In this document: positions 30,231 through 41,600 of the stretch, in pieces
How positions within the stretch are numbered: position 1 is the stretch's first letter
How the letters are laid out: each line of letters starts with the position of its first letter
NCBI GenBank assembly: GCA_004194705.1
Contig: SADC01001344.1
Location: 248,001-312,000, forward strand
DNA length: 64,000 nucleotides
From: Ditylenchus dipsaci
Taxonomy: Eukaryota; Nematoda; Chromadorea; Rhabditida; Anguinidae
Direction of reading: 5' to 3'
The notes under the pieces: generated by a model
What the model saw: only the letters and a program-made list of their open reading frames with translations
Database searches by the model: none
What the model was told of the DNA's origin: nothing
Position numbers and translations under genes: made by a program

Positions 30231-30986
30231 CGCGGTCACTATGTTCACGAGAACCAAAAAACCACATCCAAAAAAAATATGAAAGTTTTATGACGGGGTG
30301 GAACACGCAGAACATCGAATATTCGATTTGATAATCCTAGTTAGGATGTCATCAAACACGTTTCTGTAACTAAAAAAAGTAAGTATATCTGATTTGAGTC
30401 CGTCCTAACATGTGCTGCCCTAATCTGAGTCTAAATCTAATACGAAAAAATCAACAGGGGAACAAGCCAAAATAAAAGTAGGGAACCGGTTTAGGTCGGG
30501 TACTACAAGGAATGGCACTTGTAGCCTTGAATTGGGAAGTTAATAATGTTCGACACACCTACAGTCTTTTTTGTCAAAAATAAATTTGCCTCCCACGGGT
30601 AGATGGTCTTTCTAGGATATTTCAGGTTCCTTTTTGGTGATTATTTACAAATTTTTGCTGGAGCTGAGCAAAAAAACTTTCTGAATGCATTTTCGATGAA
30701 GAGTATTGCTCGTAATTATGTCACAGGTAAGTGAGTGCGCGCATCTCTCAATGCGCGCACTTCTCTCAATCTCTAGCCCATCAAGCAGGGTGCTTCAAAA
30801 ACCAAGCCTATTCGCTTCGAGGAGATATTTTTGTTGGTGAAGAACAGCTTTAAGTGCTCTTATATTCGAAGTGCTCTGATAGTGCTCTTATATTGAAACT
30901 AGAATGTATCACAGAAAAAACCATACCAAATCTGGGACGTGCGACCATGCATCCAGCATATTTATTCAATCCTTTCCGAACAAAAG

Positions 30987-31377
30987 AAACTACGGCTCTA
31001 TATGTGTTCATGTCGACGCCGAAAAAAATGCCTTGGCCCCCGCCAAGCTGACTTTTTTCAAAAAAAAAAATTTTAAATTGTCTCAAAAATCATTTAAATA
31101 CACTTTTTGTCTTAAAAATACACATTTACGAGATTGTATAGATCGTTATGTCGTACTTGGGTTGGCCACTGCCCAACCGAAACCAGCACATTTTTAAGAA
31201 AAGTATTTATGTAGTTGTAGGTTAATATAAAAACCATAAAATTTGAGCAGGCAGACTAATAATTCTGTAAATAAATTGTTTTCTGAGACGATCAGAAGAA
31301 AAAAATTGGCGGAAAAAATCAACAGATCAAGGCATTTTTTTTCGGCGTCGGCATAAAGACATACAGAGCCGAAACTA
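30987..31377. repeat. Foldback with GGCTCTATATGTGTTCATG arms
   Basis: The left arm is CTACGGCTCTATATGTGTTC then CGACGCCGAAAAAAATGCC. The right arm is GGCATTTTTTTTCGGCGTCG then AGACATACAGAGCCG. A single related arm occurs at 46098-46152. The left arm runs into CCTTGGCCCCCGCC, a variant of the CCTTGGTCCCCCTG module. Confidence 0.7.
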
Positions 31378-33110
31378 CTATCTTGCTTCTAATCTAACAC
31401 TTGCATCTGATGCAGTTTTTAACGCTCTACACAATGGTGTTTTAAGTTTTTTTTTTCAAATACCGTGTGAATTGCTCAAATAAATCACAGAAACAATGTG
31501 CAACTAGTTAAATTTTTATAAAAAAATTGCTGGTTTTCAGGTACTTTTAGGGTCAAATGGTTTTGTCTCAAATTAGTCGAAATTGGTAGTCCTGGCAATG
31601 GTTCTATCGTATTTTTTCTGGTGATTCTTTCAGTGTACTGTAGATTCAACTGTCTTCGAAATTTTAACACAGAATGAGCCGAACCAGCTGTCCTTTAAAA
31701 TCAACATATGAAAATTCCTTTTTTTAATTGGCGCCCTTTCTTTTTCCGGTAATTTCATGAGATAAAAATTGAACCAAGTTCACGTTTAGGACTGAAATTG
31801 ATCGCTCTTTCAGATGGCGTAAAGTTGTGATTTTCGAAAGAGCCTCTAAAGTGGGTTGTCGAGAATTCGCAAAAAGTCCAATTTTCAAAATTTTTAATTT
31901 TTAATTTTTTTTTAAAAATTTTTAATTTTTAATTTTTCGAACATATACAAGCGTGTGATATGCCATTTGAAAGATGTTCTAATAGGCTATGAGTTAATGC
32001 AAAGATCGAATATGAGTGTTTACAAAAAGTGCCAGTTATGTCTGTTCGAATGCTGAGCATGTATTTAAAAATGACAGTTTTTTTAATCGCATTTTTGACC
32101 ACCTTGTCTAGACTAAAAAATCAAAGTGAAAAAATAAATCGAATTCTCCATAAAATTTTGCACCAGAAGCAATTGGCCTCACAGTGCGGCCTTACCGAGT
32201 TAAGGACCGGAGTCCTTAATTTTTCCCCCAAAAAGTTGGATAATTTTAAGGTCGGTCTCGAGATTTTTATTTGTTTTTCCCACCCACAGACTAATTTGGT
32301 TATTTTACATCTGAAAGTATTTCAGTATAAAAAATTGACCTTAAACTGCTTTTGGGCTCTCCCTCTCTTCTTTAATTTATGCATGTTTGAATAATGCTCA
32401 TACATTTTGGCGTTTTGTTTAAAATTCCAATTTTTATTTTATTATATTGCATTTAGTTTACCGCAAATAGTAAAACAATAAGAACGCGTTTGTAGCAAAA
32501 TCTGCGAATACGCCAAAGGTCTAAAATCTTAGGGGAATTTCGAGCGGTCAAACCGCTAAAATATTTTTAATGGAAAACAGTTTTTTATCAAAAGAAAAAG
32601 GGGTGTCTGCAGAAAATAATTATCTACCACCCCCCCCTTTTTGTGTGGTACTTAATGTGAAGTTCCTATTTAGCAGCTTTTAGACGGCAAATGCCCGCTT
32701 TTAAAATTGTTGCGCTTTTTTATTTAAATAAAAGAGGCATGTAAATGCCTTAAAATTGAAAAATAATAAACAAAAAATATTAACATCGTACAATTATATT
32801 TAGTGAAATAATCATTTTCGGGGTTTATTTTTGTTAATTAAAGGTTTTGCGACGCTACTCCCGTACACCTGCTTCTCATCCCAGACAGATAGTGCAGTAA
32901 AGTGAGATGCGATTTTTGAAGGGTTCCTGAACCCAGCATTTTTTTAAGTTTTGAAAAAGGCCTTATTAGTAATGCCGAGGCCCTAAACCTACGGCCTCAG
33001 TAAAAATTATTGGAGGAGGGGTTGTATGCGAAACTAGCGATTTTTAGGGATTGGTTGTATATGACACTAGCGCTGTTTTTGCTATACCAGTCCCTTATTT
33101 TTTACTTTAG
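31378..33110. other. Region upstream of the methyltransferase exons, possible missed 5' exon
   Basis: It is mostly AT-rich with T/A runs at 31890-31945 and no clear gene. A short GC-richer stretch at about 32846-32898 (after TTAATTAAAG, before GTAAAG) reads as coding-like in two frames. It might be an upstream exon of the methyltransferase, but I could not fix its phase. Confidence 0.3.
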
Positions 33111-36100
33111 CTACAAAATTGCATGTGCAATGCTCTGTCACAACAAAGATATAAGCAATGGTGCAGAAGCAAAAGCCGTGCGTGTCGTCAGTGCCAATGA
33201 CTTCAGTGAGGAGGCAACGATGCAGTCCGTTCCTCCGTTCATCTACATAAAAACTACTCAAATCGATCCATCTCTAGGGGAATTTGAAAATAATGAGGTA
33301 TTTGAATTTATTTTCTTACCTAATCTTTCCTAAATTGTAATCATATCAGGGCTGCAACTGCGAACAATGTGGCGATTCAACATGTCCTTGCTTTCAAAGT
33401 GGTGCCGATGGGAACAGCTTCAACTATATGAAATTTTGTGATCCATCGACTTGTCCATGCTCTTCCAAGCATTGCGTAAATCATGGAACTGGAAGTGGTG
33501 AGAACAAGTTCCGACTGAATGCAGTTCTAGAAGTCTTTTTTGTCAACACTCAGAAACAATGGGGTGTGCGGACCAAGAATAGGATCGGAAAAAATGTCTA
33601 CGTCTGTGAATATGCTGGTAACTTGACAAATGATAATAACGACGCGCAAGAGGACAGCTACATTTTCCGGCTAGACTACGTAAGTACGAGATTACTCAGA
33701 AATTGTTTGCCATTTGGAAATTTTGAACCGTGAACTTGACTGGAAAGCGTTTTTCGGCTTTTTTTTTCAGCAAGCCAGCTCCCAAAGATATACAATTTTT
33801 TGGTTGTCATCACTCTCGAAAAATCTAGAAACTAAAGCTAAAAGTAACGACAAGGACGATGACAAAGATTTCCGTGTGAATTTTTTATTCTGAGGCATTT
33901 AGGTTGAAAGTCCTGTGTGTTCAGCCTAGACTGCTGTGCATACCATATTTTCTCTATTAAAAACCCCGGGGCGTCTATTGTCCGACCCTAAAAAATTGGG
34001 TCGATTTGGAGATTTTTAGGTGCTCAACCAAAATCTGAAAAGTGGAATCAGGTGAACTCGTGTTGACTAAGAAAACGCAATAAAACAGATTTGCAAAATT
34101 ATTTTCTGGGCTGAGATATAGGTCGTTGAGGCGGGTGGGGTAGGGTGGATGACGTTTATTAGAGATGTGGCGTTTAAATAGAGAAAATACGGTAGCTCTC
34201 CAACCGGTCCCATACTATGGGGTCGACCTAATATCCTTGTGGTTTTCCTACCCTTTCCTGTTGCTTACCTATCACCGAGATGGTTACTTTTCATACGCCG
34301 GAAAAATTTAAAAAAGTTCTGATAAAAATAGTCTCAAGACAATTTTTCAGTTTCAATTTACCCAGGTTCAATTTACCTCAGGTTCAATTTACCGAGGTTC
34401 AATTTGTATAGGTTCAATTTACCTAGAGCAATTTCCAATTTCAAATTCCGCTCAAGATAAAAAGTATTCAAATTTTTTAAATTTAAATGTTTATTGCCTT
34501 GAGCAGTTTTATATGCAAATCGACCATGCTGTACACAAATCCGGTGTCAGAAGCAAGGTTTTTACTGACTAGGACAAAGTTATACAATATTGCATTACAA
34601 CTTATATATTGGTTTTGCTTAATTTTACGTGATTTCATCATAAATATTTCTCTAAAAGTGACAAAATATCCACAAGATTTCGTTCTTTGATTTGCTTTTA
34701 ACTTTTTAGCTAAAAATAATTCGTAGGCAAAAGTTGCGGCCTTTTTAGTGTTAAAAACAAGGATATCCAGAAACTGTATCATTGAGGGAAAATCAATAAT
34801 TCTCTGTAAAAATATGGCTACTCTGCTGCAAGTTTATGCGCAATCGATAGCTCTGATCTGGCTGATCATTTTGAGTGGTTTTACTTCCAGATGAAATCCA
34901 AATTTTGGGCGAGTACCATCTAAATTTTCAAAAATTTCTGGTGGTTCAGGGTGGCAAAAAACAACCTATTTTTGGGAGAGTTTTTCACCATTTCATATCA
35001 ACTTTTTTGCACCACCGTGTTGCCCGTGAACTTCTGAATTCAACGCAACACTTACTACCTTGGAAAGGCGATTGTCAAAGTAATATCTTTGACTTTTGTT
35101 AGAATTGTTATTTTTCACCCTCGATAAACCATCAACAGTGGGATCCCGCCGTGAGGATGTGGGTTCATCGGCAAATCATTTTGATCTTATTCTTTCCTGG
35201 CCAACCAAACCAGGCTCTTTTATCGAAGACGCTTTTTGGAAGGTAGAATGTAAATCTTCTTTACCTTGTCCTTATGAGTTCAGGTCGAGCTTTAGTCTAG
35301 CCTCTCAAGAATTCACCATGTTGAGACTAACCCGTTTGTTATTTTGTATTATTTAAGGGCACACAGTAGTCAAAATGTACTTTTTCGGTACCTTAACTGC
35401 ACTACAATTGGCTCTCAATGTACAACAAATGTCAAAAAATATCAAGTTGAGATAAGCTTGTTCGGCCCTATTCAACCAAAGGGGGGGGGGGGGTTTAGGC
35501 TTAGGCCCAGGCAAAGATAGACCAGTGTATGTTAGGGCAGACTCAGAGATAAGTCTAAAAAATATTTGAGTCCGTCCTAACATGCGCCGGCCTACCTTTG
35601 CCTAAGCCTAAAGCCTGAAATGTAACAAAAAACAACTGGGGGGGGGGACCAAGGCAAACCCCCCCCCCTTTTGTTGGATAGGGCCGATTGTTCGTATAAA
35701 AACCACTTTTAATATAAGACCACTGATATTTTTCGAGTATCGAGTCGAGTACTCGAAAATTTCGAAATTCGAATACCGAGTCGAGTACTCACCTCGAAAA
35801 TTTTGAATTTCGAATATCATATCGAGTACTCGCCCACCCTATTCAAGACTGTAGTAGTTTTTAAAACAATTTATATCTTCAACCTGTTCCCGATTTATAT
35901 TTGGTGTTTCAGAAGAAAAGAGCATTCATGATCAACGCTGGCTCTTCGGGAAATGTAGCTCGGTTCATCAACCACTCTTGCAATCCAAATCTAGCAGCTG
36001 TGGTTGGCATCTATGGGCCTAGAGAAATACCTCGTCTGCTTCTTTTCTCACTCAGGGCTATTGTGGCTGGGGAAGAGCTATCAATCAGCTATGGAGACGA

Positions 36101-36164
36101 GTGGTGGAAAGCAAAGGGTCTTGATTGCTTCTGTGGTGCGGCGAATTGTAGATATTTGAGATAG
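33111..36164 (+). CDS. G9a/EHMT-like histone H3K9 methyltransferase, C-terminal exons
   Basis: This SET-domain lysine methyltransferase predictably methylates histone H3 Lys9 in the nucleus using S-adenosylmethionine. Exons: 33111-33297 (DISNGAEAKAVRVV, as at the start of G9a pre-SET), 33350-33679 (pre-SET cysteines GCNCEQCG, TCPCFQ, CDPSTCPCSSKHC; SET start KQWGVRTKNRIGKNVYVCEY), 35913-36164 (GNVARFINHSCNPNL, EELSISYGDEWW; post-SET cluster DCFCGAANCRYLR, then TAG). NHSCNP and the ISYGDEWW tyrosine are canonical cofactor and catalytic elements. Phases of the last two joins are clean. The loop before NAGSSGN is shorter than in G9a. The first listed exon starts in phase 1, so upstream exons (ankyrin repeats in G9a) are missing or unrecognised. 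It lies tail to tail with the EGL-27/RERE gene. Confidence 0.87.
33941..34194. mobile_element. CCGTATTT-family MITE, copy E
   Basis: This TA-flanked copy in the methyltransferase intron has ends CCATATTTTCTCTATTAA and ATAGAGAAAATACGG. Its left-end hairpin is AAACCCCGGGGCGTC and the right arm contains GACGTTTATT. The interior matches copies D, F, G and I. Confidence 0.8.
35459..35689. repeat. Inverted repeat with TTAGGCTTAGGC core and poly-G arms
   Basis: Ends are TTCGGCCCTATTCAACC and GGATAGGGCCGA. Next inside are long G/C runs with GGGGACCAAGGCAAACC. The core is the inverted pair TTTAGGCTTAGGCCCAGGC and GCCTACCTTTGCCTAAGCC. TTAGGC is the nematode telomere repeat unit, but only one or two units occur. 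It lies in the methyltransferase intron, 220 bp before its last exon. Confidence 0.75.
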
Positions 36165-36247
36165 ACAAATGCTTGAGTAGAAATTATTTTATATCTCAAT
36201 CTTGATTTGGCCATTATACTTTTTTTAAATTACTACTTTTACCTGTA

Positions 36248-36681
36248 CAGTCGAGTCTCGATGATCCAGCACCCCCTAAAGTTCGTTCCCGCCTTGGTTC
36301 CGACACTTTTTTTACCTCGATTTTTAAAGTCTTTTGCCAAATATGATTCGCCAATCTGGTCCGAAATATCGCAAGGATTCCGATTTTGCCGGTCGTTTTT
36401 TTGAATAGCGAAATTTTTGCCGTAAAGACCCGCGGGTCTCGATAATCCGGCACCCATTTTTTAAACAAGGGGTGCCGGATTATCGAGACCCGCGAGTCTT
36501 TACGGTAAAAATTTCGCTATTCAAAAAAACGACCGGCAAAATCGGAATCCTTGCGATATTTCGGACCAGATTGGCGAATCATATTTGGCAAAAGACTTTA
36601 AAAATCGAGGTAAAAAAAGTGTCGGACCCCAGGCGGGAACGAACTTTAGGGGTGCCGGGTTATCGAGACTCGACTTTACTG
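36248..36681. mobile_element. CAGT...CTCGATAATCCGG pogo/Tigger-like MITE, copy 1
   Basis: This is an almost perfect 430-bp palindrome with ends CAGTCGAGTCTCGATGATCC and GGTTATCGAGACTCGACTTTA. Such termini resemble pogo/Tigger elements, whose ends have the form CAGT...CCTCGATAATCC (from family knowledge). Both arms carry AAAGTTCGTTCCCGCC and CGAAATTTTTGCCGTAAAG. It lies just past the methyltransferase stop, so it may be part of its 3' UTR. Mirror ORFs inside are not genes. Confidence 0.82.
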
Positions 36682-37451
36682 CCTAGTTTTAATATCAAAT
36701 AAAGTAAAAAGTTTAATTTTTCAAAATATGAACAAAACTGAATAATACATGGTCTTTTGTCCAATATGTTAGAGTTTCGTTGTAACGTAGAACAAGCGCT
36801 ACAAAATCTATTTTACTTTTCACCTTATCACATGCATAATCAAGTAGCGTCCATAATTCTGTAAAATAGATGTTGTAGCGCTTGAATTGCGCTACAAGAT
36901 AGTACTATGTACTAGTACTACTATATAGCCAGGTTCAACTGTATATCTGAACACTCTAACATTCGAAAAAATTTCTGTAAAATAGGTATTGTAACATTTG
37001 AACTGCGGTACAAGATGGTGCTGACATTTTGTAAATTTGTCCTAAAAATTCTGTTGAATAAAGCTACTGGGTCAAATTGACCCAATTCTGCATAGCCTGA
37101 GCGAAAAATACTTTGCAGGATCAGGGTTAAAAAATCAAATAATAAATATGGGATTTTTTTGGAAAATCAGAGAGTCATGAGCTTTTTCAAGCTAGCAATT
37201 TCTTCGAACACCCTGTGCTATTGCTGTATTTGTGTACTCTTATCAGTTGCTTGCAAATCAATTTGTAAATAAAAACTATTTAATATATTGTTTTATTTTA
37301 TATTCAAACATTTAATAATAAAAGTAACAACGAAACAAACCGTATATAAAAAACTCAGAAATATTTTATTTTTAAAGAGAATATTGTTGAGCGTAGGAGA
37401 AGCGGGATGGTTAGCAATAACAACAATGATACAGCAGCAGTGTAGTAGGTA

Positions 37452-37806
37452 CAGTTGACACTCGATAGTATGTATCCTCTAAAAGATTGTTTCCCAGCAA
37501 GGTCCGACTCTTTTTTCCCCGTTTTTGAACTGATTCATCAGCTAAGTCCCAAAACGCATAGATTACACTTTCGCCACTTGTTATTCAGAAACTTTATAGG
37601 TTTGCCATTTTGACCCACAACGCTCGGTAGTACTCAAACCCAAATTCTAAAGAGTGGATTTAGGTGTAATTACTCTTGAGCGTTGCGGTTTAAGAGAGCT
37701 AACCTATATCATTTCTCGAAAATGAGCGGCAAAATCGCAACCCTTGCGATTTCGGGACCCAGCTAGAACGAACTTTTTAGAGGTACGTACTATCGAGTGA
37801 CAGCTG
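37452..37806. mobile_element. CAGT...CTCGATAGT MITE, copy 2
   Basis: The left end is CAGTTGACACTCGATAGTA and the right end TACTATCGAGTGACAGCTG, with TA on each side. Inner arms carry CCTCTAAAAG and TTTTTAGAGG. It ends two bases before the next element starts (37809). Confidence 0.8.
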
Positions 37807-37808
37807 TA

Positions 37809-38046
37809 TACCGTATTTCCTCTAAAGAGCGCCCCAAGGCGCTTATTTTTCAAACCTCCAAAAATCGGAAAATTTGGAATTCGATTTCGAGATTTTTGGG
37901 TGCTCAACCAAATCTAAAAAGTGGAATCGGTAGAGCTCGTGGGAGTTAAGAAAACGTATCAAACAACTTTGCAAAATATTGCTTCTATACTGAGATCCAG
38001 ACCCTCAAAGTCGAGGGGGGGGGCGCTTATTAGAGGAAATACGGTA
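37809..38046. mobile_element. CCGTATTT-family MITE, copy F
   Basis: Ends are TACCGTATTTCCTCTAAAG and TTATTAGAGGAAATACGGTA. The left hairpin is AGCGCCCCAAGGCGCTT and the right arm GGGCGCTTATT. The interior phrase GTAGAGCTCGTGGGAGTTAA is present. It directly abuts the preceding CAGT-type MITE. Confidence 0.85.
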
Positions 38047-38684
38047 TGTAACAAACACTAATATTAAAAAATAGTTATCATTTATCAATCATCAAGACAA
38101 TAGAAAGTTATTAGAAGTCCTGGCTAATTATAACAATGCTATATACAGCACACCTATAACACAAACAACACTAACTACTACTACAAGTGGCAGCCAAGTG
38201 ACATGATTTAATCACAATTTAGCGAGAGAATACACAAATCGGACAAAATTCTTTAATTTATAAAAACAGGGATGTCATTGTTTTTTTTACACGGCAATGA
38301 TTTTTATGTCAACTTTTTCGATGCATTTTGAATTTCAGAGTAAAAAAGTAAGCTAAACAGTAGCAAACAAAATCATAGCGACGTCTCAACAGTATCTCTT
38401 TCTTAATAGGTTTCGAAAGTACTAAATTTGTGACCTTTAAATGCAATTGATCAGAAAAAAAATAATTTTTTGCCAAGTACACATTTTTTATGTATGCTGC
38501 CCAGAATTTTATCGTGGTTTTTGATCAAAGTCAAAATGCTGATTCTGTAAACACATGTTTTTCTATAAGTCATTTTAAAAATTTTTCCTCTCTAAGGTTC
38601 GGCAACAATTTACCAGCGTTAGTATCTTTTTCAATTAACTCAACGATGACAACAGGAGGTAATCAGATAAAAACATATAAATAG

Positions 38685-41600
38685 TCATAAAAGCAATGGT
38701 TCAGAGATCGCAATCAATATTGCCCTATTAAGCCGTTCTTCCACCGCCCGGTCCATAGTCGCAGGTGACGCATTTTCTTGTTGAAACCTTCTCATTAGTT
38801 CATGCATTTGCTGGGATTGCATTTGCTGCTGGACCAGATGATTCATTTGCTGTTGCAAGTGAGGTGGTAGGCTTTGAGCTGCCATCGCAGCTTGCAAAAA
38901 TTGATGTTGCTGGGCCTGATGTTGTTGAGCAGCGGCTTGCTCCTGTGCTTGCTGTTGGGCTTGCTGCTGAGCTGCTGCTCTCTGAGCCGCCGCTGCGGCC
39001 GCAGCTTGTTGTTGTTGCTGCTGCTGCTGTTGCATGGCCAAGTGTTGTTGCTGAGCCTGCTGTTGGGCTTGTTGCTGAGCTTGTTGCTGCTGCTGTTGGA
39101 ATATGCTTAAAAACATTTGCACCTGCATTGGGTCTGCGCCCGCTAGCATGGGATGTCCGGCAGCTGCCATTAGTAGAGCTTGCTGTTGTTGTTGTTGCTG
39201 AGCGTTGGAAGCAGCTGCAGCTAGAGCTGCGGCAGCTTGATTATGATGTTGTTGCTGCTGATGTTGTTGCTGTTGGTTAAGATACTCCATGTGAATGCGT
39301 TCTGCAAACAAAAAGTTACAACGAGTTTCGGTGTTGTCTTGATTTCAATGTTCAAGAAGTTTTTTAAATTTAAAAAATGCAGGCTTTTTTCTTGAATTCT
39401 GATAATTAAAAAAAATTATTCGTCCTATTTCACTTTTTTCCATTTTTACTAGTGCTGTAAGTTAGTTTAAGTAAAGACTAACTAAACTGCAAAAAAGTAA
39501 ACCTCGTGCTGTAATGTCACGAGAATATTTTAATTTGTGACAGCGTTAAAGAACTAACCAATGATGCTATTTCTTTGCTGCTGTTCCAGTGCTGCTGCGG
39601 CTGAGGTCCTCTCACCCATCATTGCTTGCAGGGCTTGAGTGGCACTAACATCACCGGTCGAATTGGCTACACTAAATGGATTGGCCATGGCGGCAGCAGA
39701 TTGCTGTTGGGCAGCTACTTGTTGCTGAGCATCCATTATATTATTTTGTTGCTGTTGTTGTTGCTGCTGATTAAAAGGACTCATAAACGCTAGAGCATTC
39801 CTTTGAGGATCCATCGGAGAGGTCTAAAATCATTTGATTCACCACGTTACTCATTCTCTTTAAAATATACATTTTTCGCAGTTAAAAATAAAAATAAACG
39901 ACCCTAGTATAGAATAACCATCCCCCCAACAATTTTCACTTTTTAAAATTAAGTAAAAAGTACCCAAATATATGTCTCAAACCCGCGAAAAATGCGTAAG
40001 ACATTTTTCAGTCCCAACTTCCATACGCTGACCTACCCTAAACCTAAGTTCTAAGCCTGAACATTGTGTTCCAAAGGGTAGTTACAGCACTTTTGAAAAG
40101 GTCAGATTCGGGAGGGGAGGGGGTGTATTCGATTTGCAATTTTTTTGTTCTGCAATAACTTTACATAAAAAATTGGTAAATTGGTAAAATTAGTGTAAAA
40201 TTTTTTAGTATGGACGGACTAAGCCACATTAATTTAAATGAATATTTTTTTTGAACGAAGCCTACCATATGTGGTGTCATTGAGCTGCTGGGTGGTGCAT
40301 TCAACATCTTATTTGCATGACTATTCGGCGTCCCATTACCAATTGACCCATTTAACTGTTGCCTGACTTGCTGTTGCTGCTGCTGCTGAGCCTGTTGTTG
40401 ACGCTGCAACTGCTCCATTTTCTGCTGTTCCTGAGCCATCATGAACAGTTGCAACTGCTGAGGTCCTCCAAAGGCAGCCATCAATCTAGGATCCATTGCG
40501 TGCATAGCGGCTGCCATACCAGGTGGAAATCCTGCGGGAGCTCCGTTCATAGGCACTCTGCCAGCCATAGCCTGGCTTATCTGCTCATTGAAATCATGAC
40601 CCATATCCGAGGGTTTCCGGCCGTTTGCCAGCATCTGTTGGTGGAGGGCTTGCTGTTGACTCATAGCCAATTTTTGTTGTTGCAGGGCTTGGGCTTCCTC
40701 CTGCTGCTTGGCTTCCAATTTCTTGGCCCTGGCCAGACTCCATTTGGAGCCATCTGCATCTACATAGACTATGTCTGTCCTACTACAGGTCACTCCAGAC
40801 GACCTGTTTATCGTCCGTCTTAGGTTGGCAAACACCTCCTTGCACGGTACAGCCTCCTTGGGCCTGAGAGTTGGGATTTCTTGGTCAACTGTATGGCCAA
40901 TTGGGCAGTCATCCTCTTTTTCCCTTTCCTGCTCATCTTCTTCTTTGATGGGTTCAGGAGATGTGGAGGTGGATGGCTTCTGACCATCGGCATCTTCTTT
41001 GATTGGTTCTTCCTCTTGTTTGATCACCTTGGCGGCCGGCTCTGCTTTTTGGTTGGGAAGGACTCAGTAACCATCGGGGAGCTGATCGATTCATTGGGGT
41101 CCAGAGGTTCTACCTTGGCTATCGGCTTTTTAGTGGTCGACTCGGTTTTGATGGGTTTGACAGGAGTGGTGCCATTTGTGAGGGGTGTGGGCTGTGAGAG
41201 AACTGGCTCAGGGGCTGCTTCTGCTGCTGTTATTTCCTCTTTTTGGGTGTTATCAGAGCAGGTGTTGTGGTGGTAAAAGGGTTTTGAGGTGAGTTATCAC
41301 TGGAGGAAGAGGCCTTGTTGTTGGTGTTCTCTTCGGAAGAGGAGGGTTTGGACGGGGAGGTAGTTAGAGGAGATGGAGTTCTTGACTCCGTGTGTTTGGA
41401 GCGCTTGGCTTTGACCAGGGGAGAGTACTGAAATACAGAGAAGGAATAGGAAAAACTAATTAAAATAAAAAATTTGACTTGTGAAAAAAGTCCAAAAAAA
41501 TTTTGGGTCACCTTGTTTCCCAAAAGCAAATTTTGGTGCTTACACGTACACAATATACATAGAGGCAATTTTAAAATCTCCAAATTCACACTTTCAAAAT

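Noticed and set aside
36214..36702. Paired ORFs of about 80 residues on both strands
   Set aside because: The sequence is a palindrome, so both are the same noncoding arm read in opposite directions.
38765..39280. Long plus-strand ORFs rich in alanine, valine and leucine over the polyglutamine region
   Set aside because: They are antisense translations of the CAG/CAA tract; the minus frame joins correctly to the other egl-27 exons.
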